Below are positions 45,109-57,900 of a DNA stretch of 64,000 nt, piece after piece. How positions within the stretch are numbered: the first letter of the stretch is position 1; each line of letters opens with the position of its first letter. The notes under the pieces are model-generated. The model was not told the origin of the DNA, made no database searches, and saw only the letters and a list, made by a program, of their open reading frames with translations. The DNA is taken from assembly GCA_026210745.1 (NCBI GenBank), contig CP110630.1, positions 3,348,001 through 3,412,000 of the forward strand, read 5' to 3'. The position numbers were made by a program, and so were the translations under genes. This DNA is from Exobasidium rhododendri (Eukaryota; Basidiomycota; Exobasidiomycetes; Exobasidiales; Exobasidiaceae).

Positions 45109-47110
45109 TTATGCTGTCCGGACAGGCTCCATGGCAAACGGTAGTCTGGCTTCCATGGCAGCCTCTCGCAGGGTGGCCCGTCCGAAACAAACGATGAGAG
45201 GAAACGGTGTGCTGAAATCCAGTGGCCAGACCCAGCCATTGAGACTTGTTGCCAAGCCAGCGTTGTTCTGACTCGAGAGTGGATCTAGGCTAAGGTTGGA
45301 GTGGGAATTGGGATCGGGATCGGGATCGGAATTGTAGTTTGGATGGGGATTGGGATCGACTCGAGAGGCCAAAGATGCTTGATCTGTTGCGTTCCACGGT
45401 CGATTTGTCATGCTCTGTTCGCAGAGATCCGCTACTCTTGGATATACTTCGCGAAGATAGGAGAAATTGAGGATGGAGGATTTGGCTTGCTGCATGAGCC
45501 TTGAAGATCGCTCATTGTCGTTCACGATCCTTGTCATCGTTTCGCTGATCTCTGTTAGCGTGTGATGCATACCGTCTGAAGGGCTGGGAGATGGAAGCGT
45601 CATAGATGCGGGGCTTTGCGCGCTCGGCGTTGCAGCGAATGATTCGACAGACTTGCCGAGCCGATGGTTGATTTGCCTCAACTCATGATTAGCCACATAT
45701 CGCAGTACCACGGCTTCTAGCAGTCGACTGCGAAGGGAAAGGGAGGGGGCGGAGAACCAGAGGCATGAGATTTCCATGATGGTCAAACACCGTCGTCGCC
45801 ATCCTACTTCTCACTCACCACAAGCCAGCTAACAACGTCATCTTGTTCTTTTCGTGATTGAGGTAGACGTACTTGAGCAGTCCGTAAAGACTGGTCCAAT
45901 TCGCTACCACGCAACTTCCATTGAACGCCATGTCCTCGCACCAAAAGCCATACATGTAAAGCAAGAGGGCATCCGTCTGCTCGAGCGAGGCAAGGAGCAG
46001 TTCCTTCTCAGGTGAAGACGATGCCAAACGCTTATTGGTAGAGACATCTTTCCTTCTCTGGTCGCCTCGGTGCTTCAGCTCCCTGCCTCTTTTCCGGTAT
46101 CTATGTGGGAGTGGTGCTCGCTTTGTGAGTCTTTCCTACTCTGGCTAGATCTTCAGACTCGCTTCCTCCGTACTCACGCTAATGCTACTTCATAGTAGAG
46201 TTCTTTCGACCATACCTTTTTGGGAGGTACGCACCACGTCACAGAAGAGGAGTCGTTTAGTTGCAGGCCCAGACCATGCTCATGACCGGAAGTGGTAGTC
46301 TTTGCTTGGCCTACTACCGCGGAGAACTGCTCGCTCGGTCTCCTTTGGAAGTGGTGAGGAATGGAGGGGTGTGTGTCAATATCACTACTCTCGTCCTCTT
46401 GATCAGTCTACTTGGTGCTCACAATTTCTTAGACTGCCTGATGTGACTACCTTCGTCACTCTTCTCACTTAAGTAACCAGCGGCATCACGCTTCTTGCTT
46501 GCAGTGACTATCTTGCTAGGAAGCTCTGGCGTCCTTGGGGGAGTTGGCAAGTCACTACTTATCGCAAACTTCGAGAGACCAGATAGTAGCTAGTGTGATA
46601 CGGCTTTGCATCAGCAACGAAGATCAAACACGAAAGAGACATCCTTACAATACTCACCTGCAACCTGCACTCAAGCTGATCAACAGAGAGGTGAACGGCA
46701 TCTTCAGTCTTCAGGACGCTCTTGCCCTTTCCGTTCATGAGTATTAGGCCCTTTTGTCCACTGAAAGGGACACCTAGACTTGTGGCGAGCGAGCTACCAT
46801 TCAAGAGCAAGTCAGGTGGTGTGCGAAGACTACTAGCGGTTGACGTCGTCGATGAAGACGGGCTTGGTTGACTGGTGGACATGTTGCCATTAGTACTTGC
46901 AAAACTGCTCCCACTGCTGCTAGTCTGATTGTATGAATTACGAGCATACTTTGTCCTGCGGTTATCGCTTCCCATCCCTTGGTAGGACGATGAGATCTGT
47001 GAGGCGTTCCAAGTCATGGGCTGAGGTGCTTGTCGTCGCGCTGCAGGCTCCCGGTGATGAGAGTACGACTCGTAGCTGGATTGTATAGGCTTTGCAGGAA
47101 GTTCAACCAT
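45109..47110 (-). CDS. possible AFF/Ebp1-like (AF4/FMR2 C-terminal homology) protein
   Basis: Minus-strand exons 47110-46658, 46568-46469, 46397-46178, 46100-45819, 45727-45109 join in phase to 557 residues. The N-terminal 250 residues are Ser/Thr/Pro-rich. From about 245 there is an ordered helical part: WSKELYYEVALAYRKRGRELKHRGD, then SLEQTDALLLYMYGFWCEDM, NWTSLYGLLKYVY, LLAGLCRLLEAVVLRYVANHELRQI. The order (a helix with ELKHRGD, a helix of YLEA-like character, a Tyr/Trp-rich helix, and a late LCxLLEAVVLR helix) resembles the C-terminal homology domain of the AFF scaffolds of the super elongation complex. In S. pombe this domain occurs in Ebp1, partner of Ell1-Eaf1. The resemblance is from memory and moderate; it may be another helical family. 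The exon 2-3 junction is the least certain. Confidence 0.45.
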
Positions 47111-49229
47111 GGCGAGTGGGAGAGGATGAATGGCCGTCTGAGAGTTTGAAGCAGTGCAGGTCTGATGTATTCTCAACTACGACAATTTGATGCCGAAAGT
47201 CCTCGTCCTGGTCGCACTTCTGCGTCTAGTCTTTGGGACCGGTGTTTGGAACTGGTGATCGTATGCGCAGTACCCTTCCAAGGTGTGCTGAAGAGATCGC
47301 AGCAGTGTTGTCAGATGCCAGTCAAAGACGACTGTCGAGTGAAGAAGGACAAATTGCAAGGCGAAGTGCAGCGAAGAGGTCAGACGCTTTGACCCTAAAT
47401 TCGGAACTTCCACCAGGAAGGGGTTCGTTCGTCTGTCAGCACACACAGACAAAGTAGTTCTAAACGGAGTCTGATCGGGGTCTTTTGGCGAGCTAATCCG
47501 ACACAGGCGCCGATGGGGGATTATGGCGCCTCTAGGTAAGAATGGAGAAGATGGGTCGTAGGCTAATGGTGTTGTGCAGTGGTGTGATGGTGGTCCGAGA
47601 GTTCTCCTCTTTTGGTTCTGACGATTGCCGTAGAGTCAGAATGACGAGGTATTCGCGCTGATGTGACTTTATGGAGCAAGCCGAATTAGGGCGCATTTCA
47701 TTTACTTATTTTGCCATGCACTATTTCAGATGTCTACTGTATTATTTACCAAATAAGTAACGTATCTATAGTGCAAGCATTTCCCATACTTTTACTCCCC
47801 TCTATCATGCCTGAATGAAAGAGGAAATGGCATCATTCGAATCGATAGATTAGAGTTTGAAAGAAGGTAATCTCGTGTTTATTGCCCATTCTGGAATACA
47901 GGAATACAGTAGACATGAGTGATTTGTTAAGCCGAGACGCACCTCTCTGTAGGAACATCGAGGGGCAATACAGTATATTTACTCTCGGATCTTAAAGCTC
48001 AAAAGGAGGGGGGTGGGTGATACCAAAAGGGAGGGGGTAAAAAGGCGATTTTTAAATGTCGTATAGCAAGAAATGGGAACCCGGACTATTGTGAGTTGAG
48101 TGGGGTGCTCCTCTCCGGGGACGGGCATATCGATCGATTTTGCAGATACAGTACACGGAACGACTTTCCGCAGGACATCGTGGCACAGGATGCTTCGCCA
48201 CCCTCCTCTCTTTATAGTGAAAGCATTGAATTGAGAAGGAGAGAAGAGGAGTTTCATGAAGCAACACACACAGAATATTGTACCTTGGTCGCACTAAGAA
48301 GCTGCCATCCGTAGTCATATCCTCCCCTCCGATGTTGTTTGGCACACAAATTATATGGTCGCAGGCAGCGCTCATCCAGCATTGCGCTCTCTATGAGAAG
48401 GATAGGGGCCGAACATCCTCTCACTCCCGCAAGTGAAGACACCGTCGGAACGATTTAATTGAGCGTGTGTGGTTGCGTCGATCTCTCTAACCCTGAGTCA
48501 CTTCCTGTGCGCCGCGAGATAAGATCCCCAAGATCCTTCCCCTCCCCCCCCCCCTCCATCACACGCGCCATGGATGCCTGTCTATCTCCGATGAGCACAA
48601 AACGTGCCATTCGCCACGCGCCATATTCTGATTTCTATTTTCGTATTGCCCAGAGCTTTCGCAGTGCCATTCGTGTCGAAGAAAGGTAATGGGGAATTCC
48701 AGGACGGAGTGCCAAGACGTCCACTAGTCGATACTCGAATACATTCTTAATGACTTTTATTTCAACTTTGAGGAGTCGAGCAGTGTATTGTTATCGACAG
48801 TCAAGAAAAGGTACAGTGCTGCGTTCTATGCATGTACTTCTGGATGGTATCTGGCAGTGCTTGGCAAGGCTGGAGGGACGTACAGCATGCTCGAGAAAGG
48901 AGGCATAGAGAAGAGGTGCAGGTGTTTTCTCCCCTTTCCTCATGAGAGCAAGATCTTTCGGCTTGCCTGCTCTTCTAGCTTTGACCGTGTAAAACTCCCT
49001 CCTTTCTACTCCGACCGTCATTTCACAAAAAAGAGCGCCCGACGCTTGCTTGTTCACCTTCTTTTTCCTTCCCCCTTCTCTCACGCAAGCCTTTTCACTG
49101 TCATTTCAACGTTCCCAGTACAAGCTCTTATTAATTCGCTCCATCGTTCCTTTCCCACCATACGTACTGCCTGCCCTTTCTCAACACAAGCCTCGACAGG
49201 CATCCACAATCTAGTGAATCTTCACAGCT
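47111..49229. other. 2.1 kb gene-poor region
   Basis: Between two divergent genes. The left part probably holds the promoter of the AFF-like gene and the right 400 bp the C/T-rich leader of chitin deacetylase. 47650-47950 is A/T-rich, with a hairpin at 47702-47760. A run of eleven C lies at 48544-48554. Small frames at 48459-48689 and 48788-49276 have no family signal. No RNA gene recognised. Confidence 0.4.
47702..47760. repeat. inverted repeat, 12-base arms
   Basis: TTACTTATTTTG (47702-47713) pairs with CCAAATAAGTAA (47749-47760) with one mismatch across a 35-base loop in an A/T-rich stretch. A further pair, TGCACTAT near 47716 and ATAGTGCA near 47770, crosses the first. Could be chance in such DNA. 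Confidence 0.4.
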
Positions 49230-50846
49230 ATGCAGTTCTTCTCTCATGTCTTGACGGCGCTCGTCGTGGCAAGTAGCGCAAGTGCATCCCTTTCCAGGCC
49301 CGGCAGTCATCCTGCTGGCCATTTATTTGTCAGAGGCGCCCATGAACGTGGTCGACCGGCTAAGTTATATCAAGGCATCGATCCACAACTTCAAGATATC
49401 GGCCCTAGAGAGCCTGTTGTGCATGACTCTACTGTGAAGCGACACTGCCAGCACGACATTACTCACTTCGCGCCTCGACACCTCATAGATGAGCATGGCA
49501 GTCTTCTTCAGAAACGACAATCTTCCACCACTTCACCTGGAACGGGTACGGCGTACCCAGCAGCTGGATCAGACCCACCAGCTGCCAACACCTTGCCTCA
49601 AGCATGGGTAGACAAGTACAACCAAGTCAAAGCTGCCGGCCTCATCCCTGACATCGGCATTGCTACGGAAAATGCTGCCGGTACAGTTAGTTATCCTTCC
49701 GGCACTGACATGACCAAGGTGTGCAGTTGGACCATTCAAAAGTGCAATGACGGGAATATCTTCAACGCACCTGACAACACCGTTGCTTTTGGTATCGATG
49801 ACGGTCCCACTCCTGACGGAACGCCAGATTATCTCGACGTTTTGAGCTCGAACAACATTTCTGCCACACACTTTCTGATTGGCAGTGCAATCTACTGGAA
49901 CATGCCTACGATGCAGCAGCTCATCGATGCCTCCCCTTCTCAACATCTCGCCGTTCACACCTGGTCTCATACGCTCCAAACAACAAAGACAGACTTGGAG
50001 ATTGTGGGAGACTTGGGCTGGGTCATGCAAATCATCTATGATCTCAGTGGCAAAATTCCCATGTTCTTTCGACCTCCCGAGGGCGATGTGGACAATCGAG
50101 TCAAGGCCATCGCCAAGTATGTCCTTGGCTTGCAGACCGTTCTGTGGACGTGAGTTGAAGAATGATAGAAAGCATACTGTGGTGCGTTGAGGCATACGAC
50201 GGAACACTTACTTTGCAAGCCTCCTTCTTCTCCCCCTCCCGCGCCCCTCCATCGAAGTCACGATGCCGATGATTGGTGCTTGCGAGAAGGCACCGGTACT
50301 GCCACCAGCATTGCCAGCTGTGTTGCCTCTGCGCCCAATCTGGCTACAGTTCGAAAGGCTCAACAGTCATGGGCTTCTCCAAAGACCAACAATACAGGTT
50401 GGATCACCTTGAATCACGAAACTACTGATCAAGCCGCGAAGGCTTTTGCGGCCATGATCAAGGCAGCGAAGAAGGAGAATTGGGATATTGTCGGAACTAT
50501 TCCAGACCTTCAAGCTCTGCCATGGTACAACAACGCTTACGCATCCTCCGATACCCCCGCCAAGCAACGTAATATTCTTCCAACCAAAAACTTTGTCAAC
50601 GTCACCAATCCTACGGCTGCAAAGGGCAGCGCAGACGCTCCTAAGCTTGGTGACTGGGCGAAATCGGACGCCACTTCCTCTACATCATCCAGCAGCGCCG
50701 GCACTCAAGCTTCCAAGGGCAGTAATAGCACAAACACAAGCCTGAGCGGCAACAGAACGACTACATCAAGCGCATCGGCACTCTCTGTTACCTCTTGCGT
50801 CACAGTGCTGAGCGTTCTCTCGACCGTGTATGCCCTTGTTGTCTGA
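49230..50846 (+). CDS. CDA: chitin deacetylase, GPI-anchored (CE4)
   Basis: Exons 49230-50149 and 50258-50846; 502 residues. It converts cell-wall chitin to chitosan. A signal peptide occupies residues 1-20 (FFSHVLTALVVASSASAS). The NodB domain has the metal-binding motif GIDDGP (188-193, equivalent to TFDDGP), HTWSH (243-247) and RPPEGD (281-286), then the Trp of DADDWCL and the C-terminal LNHET segment with its catalytic His. A Ser/Thr-rich tail ends in a hydrophobic stretch (TVLSVLSTVYALVV) as in GPI-anchored fungal deacetylases, so the enzyme is expected at the plasma membrane or wall. A KR dipeptide (LLQKRQSS, about 94) may be a Kex2 site that would remove a propeptide. The intron interrupts the codon before HDADDW and uses an AAG acceptor. 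Confidence 0.93.
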
Positions 50847-51453
50847 TATAGATCGAGCTCGAAGAGAGCTTCTCGCACCCTCGATCATCAGATCTCACAC
50901 AACCCCACCACTTCTTAAACGGCACTTCGACACATTTTCCTTCCCTCTTCCGAACCAATCTCCCGCGAATACTTCTCCAGTCACTTACTATCCCAATGAA
51001 GTAGTGCATCTTCCTTTTTCACTACTAAATGTATCTCTCTCATGCCCTTCACATCATTTCATCGTAGAAGTAAATCATATCATCGACACTTCCAGCGCTC
51101 GTTACTCGTTAGATTTGTGTGTGTGTGTGTGTGTGTGTAAATGTTGCCTAGCAGACCCTAGCGTCGCGTCAAAAGCATTAGAGTGGTTGGGGCGGGGTTA
51201 AGATGCTTTGCATCGCCTTCGCAAGCCAGGGCAACGTTTAATTAATTTTCCTCCGACGTTCTGCCTTCTTTGCGTAACGACCGGCAGTATATACAGTGCA
51301 CAGCGAATCCACCACTCGCAGCCAGTGGCACTACAGAAGGTACATCAATACAAGAAGCGCAAGACACAGGTGTACAGCAGTACTGAAAGAGCTGCCGACA
51401 AGCAGAAGCCTTGGCCTACCACCTCCTTCCTTTCTAGTTCTGACGACCCACTA
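50847..51453. other. intergenic region between chitin deacetylase and acyltransferase
   Basis: About 600 bp. The left part is probably the deacetylase 3' UTR. It contains a TG dinucleotide run at 51116-51138. The acyltransferase frame is open back to 51208, but the first ATG in it is at 51454. No gene recognised. Confidence 0.4.
51116..51138. repeat. TG dinucleotide microsatellite
   Basis: Eleven TG units plus one base, in non-coding DNA. Confidence 0.9.
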
Positions 51454-54400
51454 ATGCCTGCGAGTGGACGTGCGCCTCGACAGACGCCTTCAGCTTTGCC
51501 AACAGACCCACCCCTCCCTGCTCCATTAGCGACGAGCATCACTGCACAAAGTACAGGAAAGGAAAGGTCCAAGTTTCCCGTCACAAATCAGCCGCCAGCT
51601 CTTCTGGAAGAAAAGAAGGGAGACCATTCGCTCGTTACGTCTCGATTGTGGGCAACAAAGAGCAAAGACTCAGTTCGACTTCGAGAAACGCTGCGGGACT
51701 TGGAAAGATTCTTGACTGCGCTTCCGTTTCCTCTCATCAAGATAACCCCAGTCGTAGTAGCGAGAATTGTTTGTCGAGCTCTAGCCACTCAAGGTGTTAT
51801 GCCGACTAATGTGGTAAGTATTGCTGGAGTCCTTCTCTGAGAAATGATTAACTTATGCGCAAGCCTATGCATCGCCTCTTGACAGGCCTTCGACATTGCC
51901 CTGCTATTCTGGCGGATGATCATCAACATCTTCTTTCGATCGATTCAGGTAAGAGCTTCTTTATCCTCTGCTTTTCAGTGAGAGAGAGACTTAAAAAGAA
52001 AGATGATTTGGCCCTCCCTTTCCCGCCGCGTTCAGCCAAGAGGAGCTTGGAGGATTCCTCGACCAGAAGAAGGTCCAGTCATCTTTGTCGGAGCTCCTCA
52101 TCATAACCAAGTAAGTAGAGGCGAAAGGTAACCTCAGATCTCGGTTGCATTTGCTGAGCTCCATATGACAGTTTCTTGACCCGCTCTTGCTAGCATCGGA
52201 GGTCAGACGCGGTTCTGGACGACGAGTGGCCTTCTTGATTGCAGAGAAGAGTATCAAGAGACGTTTCATTGGTGCAGCAGCAAGATTGATGCAAAGTAGT
52301 AAGTGGTGTCCTGAAAGAATTTGGGCAAGTCCTCCAATCTCACCTTTGTCTCTCCTTGACAGTACCTGTCGCTAGAGCAGCAGATAGCTCGAAACCAGGA
52401 AAGGGCGCACTCTCCCTGCACGCTTCTGGAGATCCATGCTTAATCCAAGGTCATGGGTCGCAATTCACAAAGCAACTGGTAGTCAAGGGCCAAATTGTGC
52501 TCCCCAAGGCAACTGGACATGCTTCAGCAGAAGTTGTCGAGGTCATTTCAGACACTGAAATACGTATCAAGAAGGAATTCAAAGACCAAAAGGCCCTAGA
52601 TGCACTGAGAGGCGATGGGTGCTTGTATCACTGCCTTCCCTTTGTAGATCAACGGAAAATGTATGCCAGCGTCTACGAGAGTCTGTCAAAGGGTGGAAGC
52701 TTGGGCATCTTTCCCGAAGGTGAGTAAGCATGAAGGCGTCAGGTCTGACATTACTCACCGCTGACCACTCTTTCCACAATGATTCTTTTGCTGTTTGAAC
52801 AGGTGGAAGTCATGATCGCACTGACCTATTACCCCTCAAGGCAGGAGTAGTCATCATGGCATTAGGAGCCATGTCTGCTAATCCGGGCTTGAAAGTCCGA
52901 ATCGTCCCTGTCGGGCTTTCGTACTTTCATCCGCACAAATTTCGTTCTAGGGCCGTAGTAGAGTTTGGAGCACCAATGGAAGTACCGAGAGAATTGGTGG
53001 GCCTTTTCGAGCAAGGCGGAGACGGCAAAAAAAAGGCTGTCGGTGAAATGATGGACATAGTCTATGACGGCCTAAAGAGTGTTACCATGCGAGCTCCTGA
53101 TTACGATACCCTGATGGTCAGTAAGACGGTGCTTTTTTCCCCGCCTGGTCTTGTTGCTGTGGGACAGACTTGAATGTTGACTGTCTTCTCACTCGTGCCT
53201 CCTCTAGTTTATCCAAGCCGGTCGCCGCCTTTATACGCCTCCAGGTGCACATCCAAGTCTGAGCCAAGTTGTAGAGCTGAATCGTCGCTTCATCCTTGGC
53301 TACTTGCAGTTCAAGGACGAGCCGCGAGTCATCAAGCTCAAGGAGAACATTCTCAAGTACAACAAGAATTTGATCTATGCCGGCTTGCGAGATCATCAAG
53401 TAGAACGAGCTACCAGAGCAGGATGGAGAAGTCTTGGTCTCCTTGGTTACAGGCTGGGATTGTTGGCAATGTGGGGAGCCTTGGCCTTACCTGGCGTGAT
53501 CCTGAATAGTCCGGTAATCATCTTGGCCAAGATTATCAGTCGTAAAAAGGCAAAGGAAGCTTTGGCAGCTTCCCAAGTGAAATTGGCCGGAAGAGACGTC
53601 ATTGCGACGTGGAAAGTACTTGTCTCGCTCGGATTTACACCTATTCTCTACTGCTTTTACGCTGGTCTGGCGACGTACTTGGCTCATCGCTTCAAGCTTC
53701 CCACTCGTCATCAACTCTTTATGCCGTTCTATGCAATGACGGCACTTCCTACGATTGCCTACTCTACCTTGAAGTTCTCTGAAGTAGGCATAGATATCTA
53801 CAAGAGCCTACCGCCCCTCTTTGTGAGCTTGATGCCTGGCAACTACAAAGTGATACAGAAGCTGCAAGAGACTCGAGCCAGTATTGCGTCTGATCTTCAT
53901 TTTGTCATCGACGATCTCGGGCCAAAAGTATTCGACAATTTCGATCAGCAAAAGATGTTAATGAAGCCGAATGCTAGTGCGCCACCACAACCGAGCACAC
54001 CTGGAAGAGAAGAAAGTGTCATTTGGAAAGAGAGAAGAAATTCGGCAATCAATACTACTAGTTATCTGACGCATCCTTTGGCATGGGCAGATGAAAGGCT
54101 GTTCGGTTGGGGGACCGACGCCTCCTCGTCGTCTGCCAAGCAGCAAAGAAAGTCGAAAACAAAGCGTAATGCAAGTGCAGGAGGAGGTCAGAACCGGATC
54201 AATGATGAGGATAGCGAGGCAGAAGATGCCACTGAAGGGCTCAGCGAGATTGAAGACGACGCCGAGGAAGGAATGAAAAGAGAAGAAGAAGAAGAAGAAG
54301 GAGACTACGAGGACATCTTCCGCATGCTGAATCCAGCTCGATTCTTTGCCGCGGAAGATCCAAAGTCACCAAAGCACGATCGAAACAGATCAGGCAGTGG

Positions 54401-54860
54401 TGAAACGTTTTCTGAAAAGCGAACGAGGAGTAACTCAGATCTAAAGTCCCTCCTGCACCCCTTTTCGTCAATAATGTCAACAAGTGGCAATAGTGGTGGT
54501 GATAGCAGCAGCGGCGGTGGTGGTGGTGGTGGTGGCGGCAATGCGGGTTTCACGTCTGCATTGGGAAATTCGCCATTAGGATTGGAGCCGAGTAACGGCG
54601 CAGCAACGACGCTTCAGCATCGAGGAACCGGTCACCGTCAACGGACTCATAGTCTCAAGGAAGAAATTACTACCGCCGAGATCAAAGAAGCAGGTACTCC
54701 ACTTCGACGACAAGACTTTGAACAGGCAGGCGTGGAGCTGGAAGAAAAGAGTGCAGAGAGCAGAGGCGGTCAAGCTGGCTTAGCTCATCGTCCTGCATTG
54801 CAAGAGATGAAAAGTGCAGAGACGACACCGTCTACCAAACCAAGCACGCCAGAAGGCTGA
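51454..54860 (+). CDS. SCT1: glycerol-3-phosphate/dihydroxyacetone-phosphate acyltransferase (Sct1/Gpt2 type)
   Basis: Exons 51454-51813, 51886-51948, 52036-52110, 52172-52298, 52363-52719, 52803-53116, 53208-54860; 982 residues. It makes lysophosphatidate, the first step of glycerolipid synthesis, in the ER. A membrane segment (AFDIALLFWRMIINIFFRSI) precedes the acyltransferase motifs: HX4D at His164-Asp169 (split by an intron), the RFIGAAARLMQSIPVARA block, FPEGGSHDR (325-333) and VRIVPVGLSYFHPHKFRSRAVVEFG. Then come PDYDTLMFIQAGRRLY, DHQVERA and three more hydrophobic segments, as in yeast Gpt2. The tail (about 300 residues) is acidic and Ser-rich with Glu and Gly runs, likely regulatory by phosphorylation. 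The N-terminal 120 residues before the first membrane segment are longer than in yeast. The donor after exon 6 is GTCAGT, less usual. Confidence 0.93.
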
Positions 54861-54973
54861 GATGCGGGGTCATTGTCAATATTCGTGAATCACTATGAAT
54901 TACTACTATACATTCTTGACGTTCGTCGCAGAGTGAAAAAGTATACATACTTGGGGTGAATTGCCTCGCGCCC

Positions 54974-57900
54974 TCATCGATACAAGGAGTTGATGCCCTT
55001 TTGTCTTGCGTTTTGGATCTGATGTACTCGTTCGCTAAAGGAAGCCGCTGATGATGACGGTGCCACTACATTCTTTGCCATTTCGTGACTGGCTTCGTCC
55101 CCCGCCATATTTGCGTCGTTGAATTGAGCACCGAATTCTGTAGCGCCGAACCAGTCAGAGCTGTTTGCTTTTGCAGTATTCGTGCTGAGGAATTTGGTCA
55201 AGGGATCGCTGTTCATTGCTTTTCCTCTAGAAGATGAATTTATCGTGTTCAGACTCAAAGGTCCCAATTGAGGAACAGCCGATCCGGTGAGTTGCAAGGG
55301 ACCCCTTTCTGCCTTTGATCGGACCTTCTTGGGAGACGACAGTGGCTGTGATGAAGTCGTCGTCGAGGTGCTAGACCTGGATCGTCGCCCCTGTTGTTCC
55401 TGTCGATGCTTCTCTTGACGGTGAGCCTTGTGAGCGAGCAAGCCAATGTCGTGCTTTCCATCACAGCAAGCTCGAACATTGTCCAATCCTTCGTATCCGC
55501 TATTTTCATCATCTTCCTCCAGCATCTCTTCTGCCGTCATGTACTTTGCGTCCCTCTTGTGCGGTTGCTTTGACGCAGTTGTTGACGTCGCTGCCGCACT
55601 CATGCCCCCAAACATTTCGTTTGCCAGGCCACCGCTTGGCCGGGCGGACTTCCTCATCGCGGTAGGCGTGACGGTGGCATTGCCTACGTCTTCTTCATCG
55701 ACGTTGCGATTGCTTCTCGCGGCGGGTGACCTCTCTCCAAGCCTGGCAACTTCTTCCCATTGTTCTAGAAATTCTTTGGCTGCAGTGTTCCTCCTCTGCG
55801 TTCGGGACGTCTGACTAGCACTGTAGCCCCTTCCTGTCGGTGTACGATCTCGATCGAGGGCGTCGATGGACGGGTTCTTCTTAGAGTAGCTTGCAAAATT
55901 CCGCTCCAACGTCAAAAGGCTTGCTTTCTTTCGAACGGAGCTCACAGACCCACTCGTCTGTTTCCGCAACCGCGCGGCACTACTGATCGACTGTCTCCAT
56001 TCACTCGGTGCGGCAAGCGTGCTGCTGGTCGCCGCGTCCAGCTCTCGATTGACCAAGTAATTGAGAGCATTGATCCAAAGGTCATGCTTTTCCTTCGTCG
56101 GCGCAGTAATTTTTACCTCTCTCGCTTGCGTCATGACGAGAATGCTCTTGTGATACAATCCTGGTGGACTGTTGTTGTGATCGTCCACCGTCATGACGTC
56201 TTGGATAAAGGCACTCTTGTTGATGGCCTCGGTGGCAGCTGCTTCAGAGGGTGCCTGCAGTGTCCAGTAGAGTGTTCTAGTGTACGGATGCACCCAAAAG
56301 TACCTTTGATGACGTCGATCAGAATGGCCTGATCGGCCTAGACTCCTTCGAGTGTACTTGTACAGATAGTCTCCAATCATCGTCTTTGTGATGGAGCTCA
56401 AGATGATAGGATCCGTACTGACTGCTTGGCCACCTGGTCCGACTATCATTGTGCGATTCTGAGAGTAATTGTTGCCATCCACACGGTAGTCTGAAGCTCG
56501 AGAAGAAACGCCCGACACTCTACTGTAGTCCGAGTTCACCTCAGAAACATACGACTGAGCAGAGGGCGCTCGACGAGAAGCACGATCACGACGCACACTG
56601 CCTCGAGAAGCCACGCTGAGCGCATCGGTGTCTCGCTTCGTCGTCCCTGCTACTCCCCCATGATGAGCGTCGTCGTTTGCAAACGAGCCCCGAGGAGTAG
56701 AAGGCAGGAGACCTTTGTTGTTGTTACTGCTGCGTGTGGTAAAGGCGCTGGGAGGTGGACCTGATACACGGCTAGAAGGTCTGGAGCTGGCTTCAGGCAC
56801 TGGCACTCGTAGCTTGGTCTGTGTCGTCTTGGCGAGGGAGGTCTGTGCTGCTGGAAGACTGGAAGTGGGAACATGCTCCTCCGTGGTAGGATCTGTGACG
56901 ACAGAGGCAATCGTTGTGGCGACTAGCGTCTGCTTCGTCGGTATCGTAGAGGGTGGTGGCATGCTTAGAGGTGACGTCGCGTGCACTTCTCCCGATCCGA
57001 CCACACCAGAGAGAGGGGCGGATTGAATGTTTGACATTTGCTCGTCGTCAGTCTGTGCTCCGTTCTCCCTCGTAGGATGCACTGGCGCTTCATCCGCCTC
57101 ATCCTTTGGCAATGATAATGTAGACACAGCAGGAGCATCTCCCTCGGCCGCTTCCCCGCGAGCAACATTTCCAATCACCTTGATCGCCTCGTCGTTGTCC
57201 ACGACGCTTTCGCTCCTCGGCTGGACCGCTTGAGCACCTTCACTGGTCTCGATAGCATCCTGAAAGTCGTCCTCCCCTTCAATGGCAATGTCCTTGGCAG
57301 TACCGGTCGTCATCGCATTCAGCCTGCTCTCCATAGCAGCCTTCTCCACCTTTTCCACTCGGAGTAGACTCTGCATCTCCTCCATGTTCCGACTTTGTAC
57401 GGCCGCCGTTGCTTCGCTGCTTTGCGTCTTTCGTCTCAGTCCCTCTACTTCATCCTCCAGCGAATTCAACCGTTCTTTCAACGAGTAGATTTCCCTCTCC
57501 TTGACGAGAATGACGGCATCACGTTCGGTCACGGACCTGTGGTGTGCATCATCCTTTGCCTTGTAGAACATCTCGTTTGTCGTCTCGCTGTCCTCCATGT
57601 ACGCCGCCAACTCTTGGTCCTTCTGCAAGAGATTTCGATCATGTCGGGACTGCAATTGCTCTACCTGCATCTCATGGCTTCTTTGTCTCTCCTCCAAAAG
57701 TCGCTTGTGATCCTTCTGTGCGCTGGACAGTGTCGCCTGAGCTTCCTCCCGGGCCCTACTTAGTGCCTCTGCGTGTCTCTCTCTTGCATCCGCCATTGCC
57801 TCACTGTGCTGCTTCGACTGCTTCGACTTCACCTCTCGAATTCTTTCTTCACTCTGCTCCTGCAAGGTCACAATCACGGCTTCATGTTCTTCATCGCGAT

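Noticed and set aside
45300-45360. GGGATC hexamer repeat as a non-coding microsatellite
   Set aside because: It lies inside the last exon of the AFF-like gene and encodes an Asp-Pro run (SDPDPDPN), so it is coding low complexity.
48459-49276. Small frames before the chitin deacetylase gene
   Set aside because: They lie in C/T-rich leader-like DNA and one overlaps the deacetylase start in another frame.
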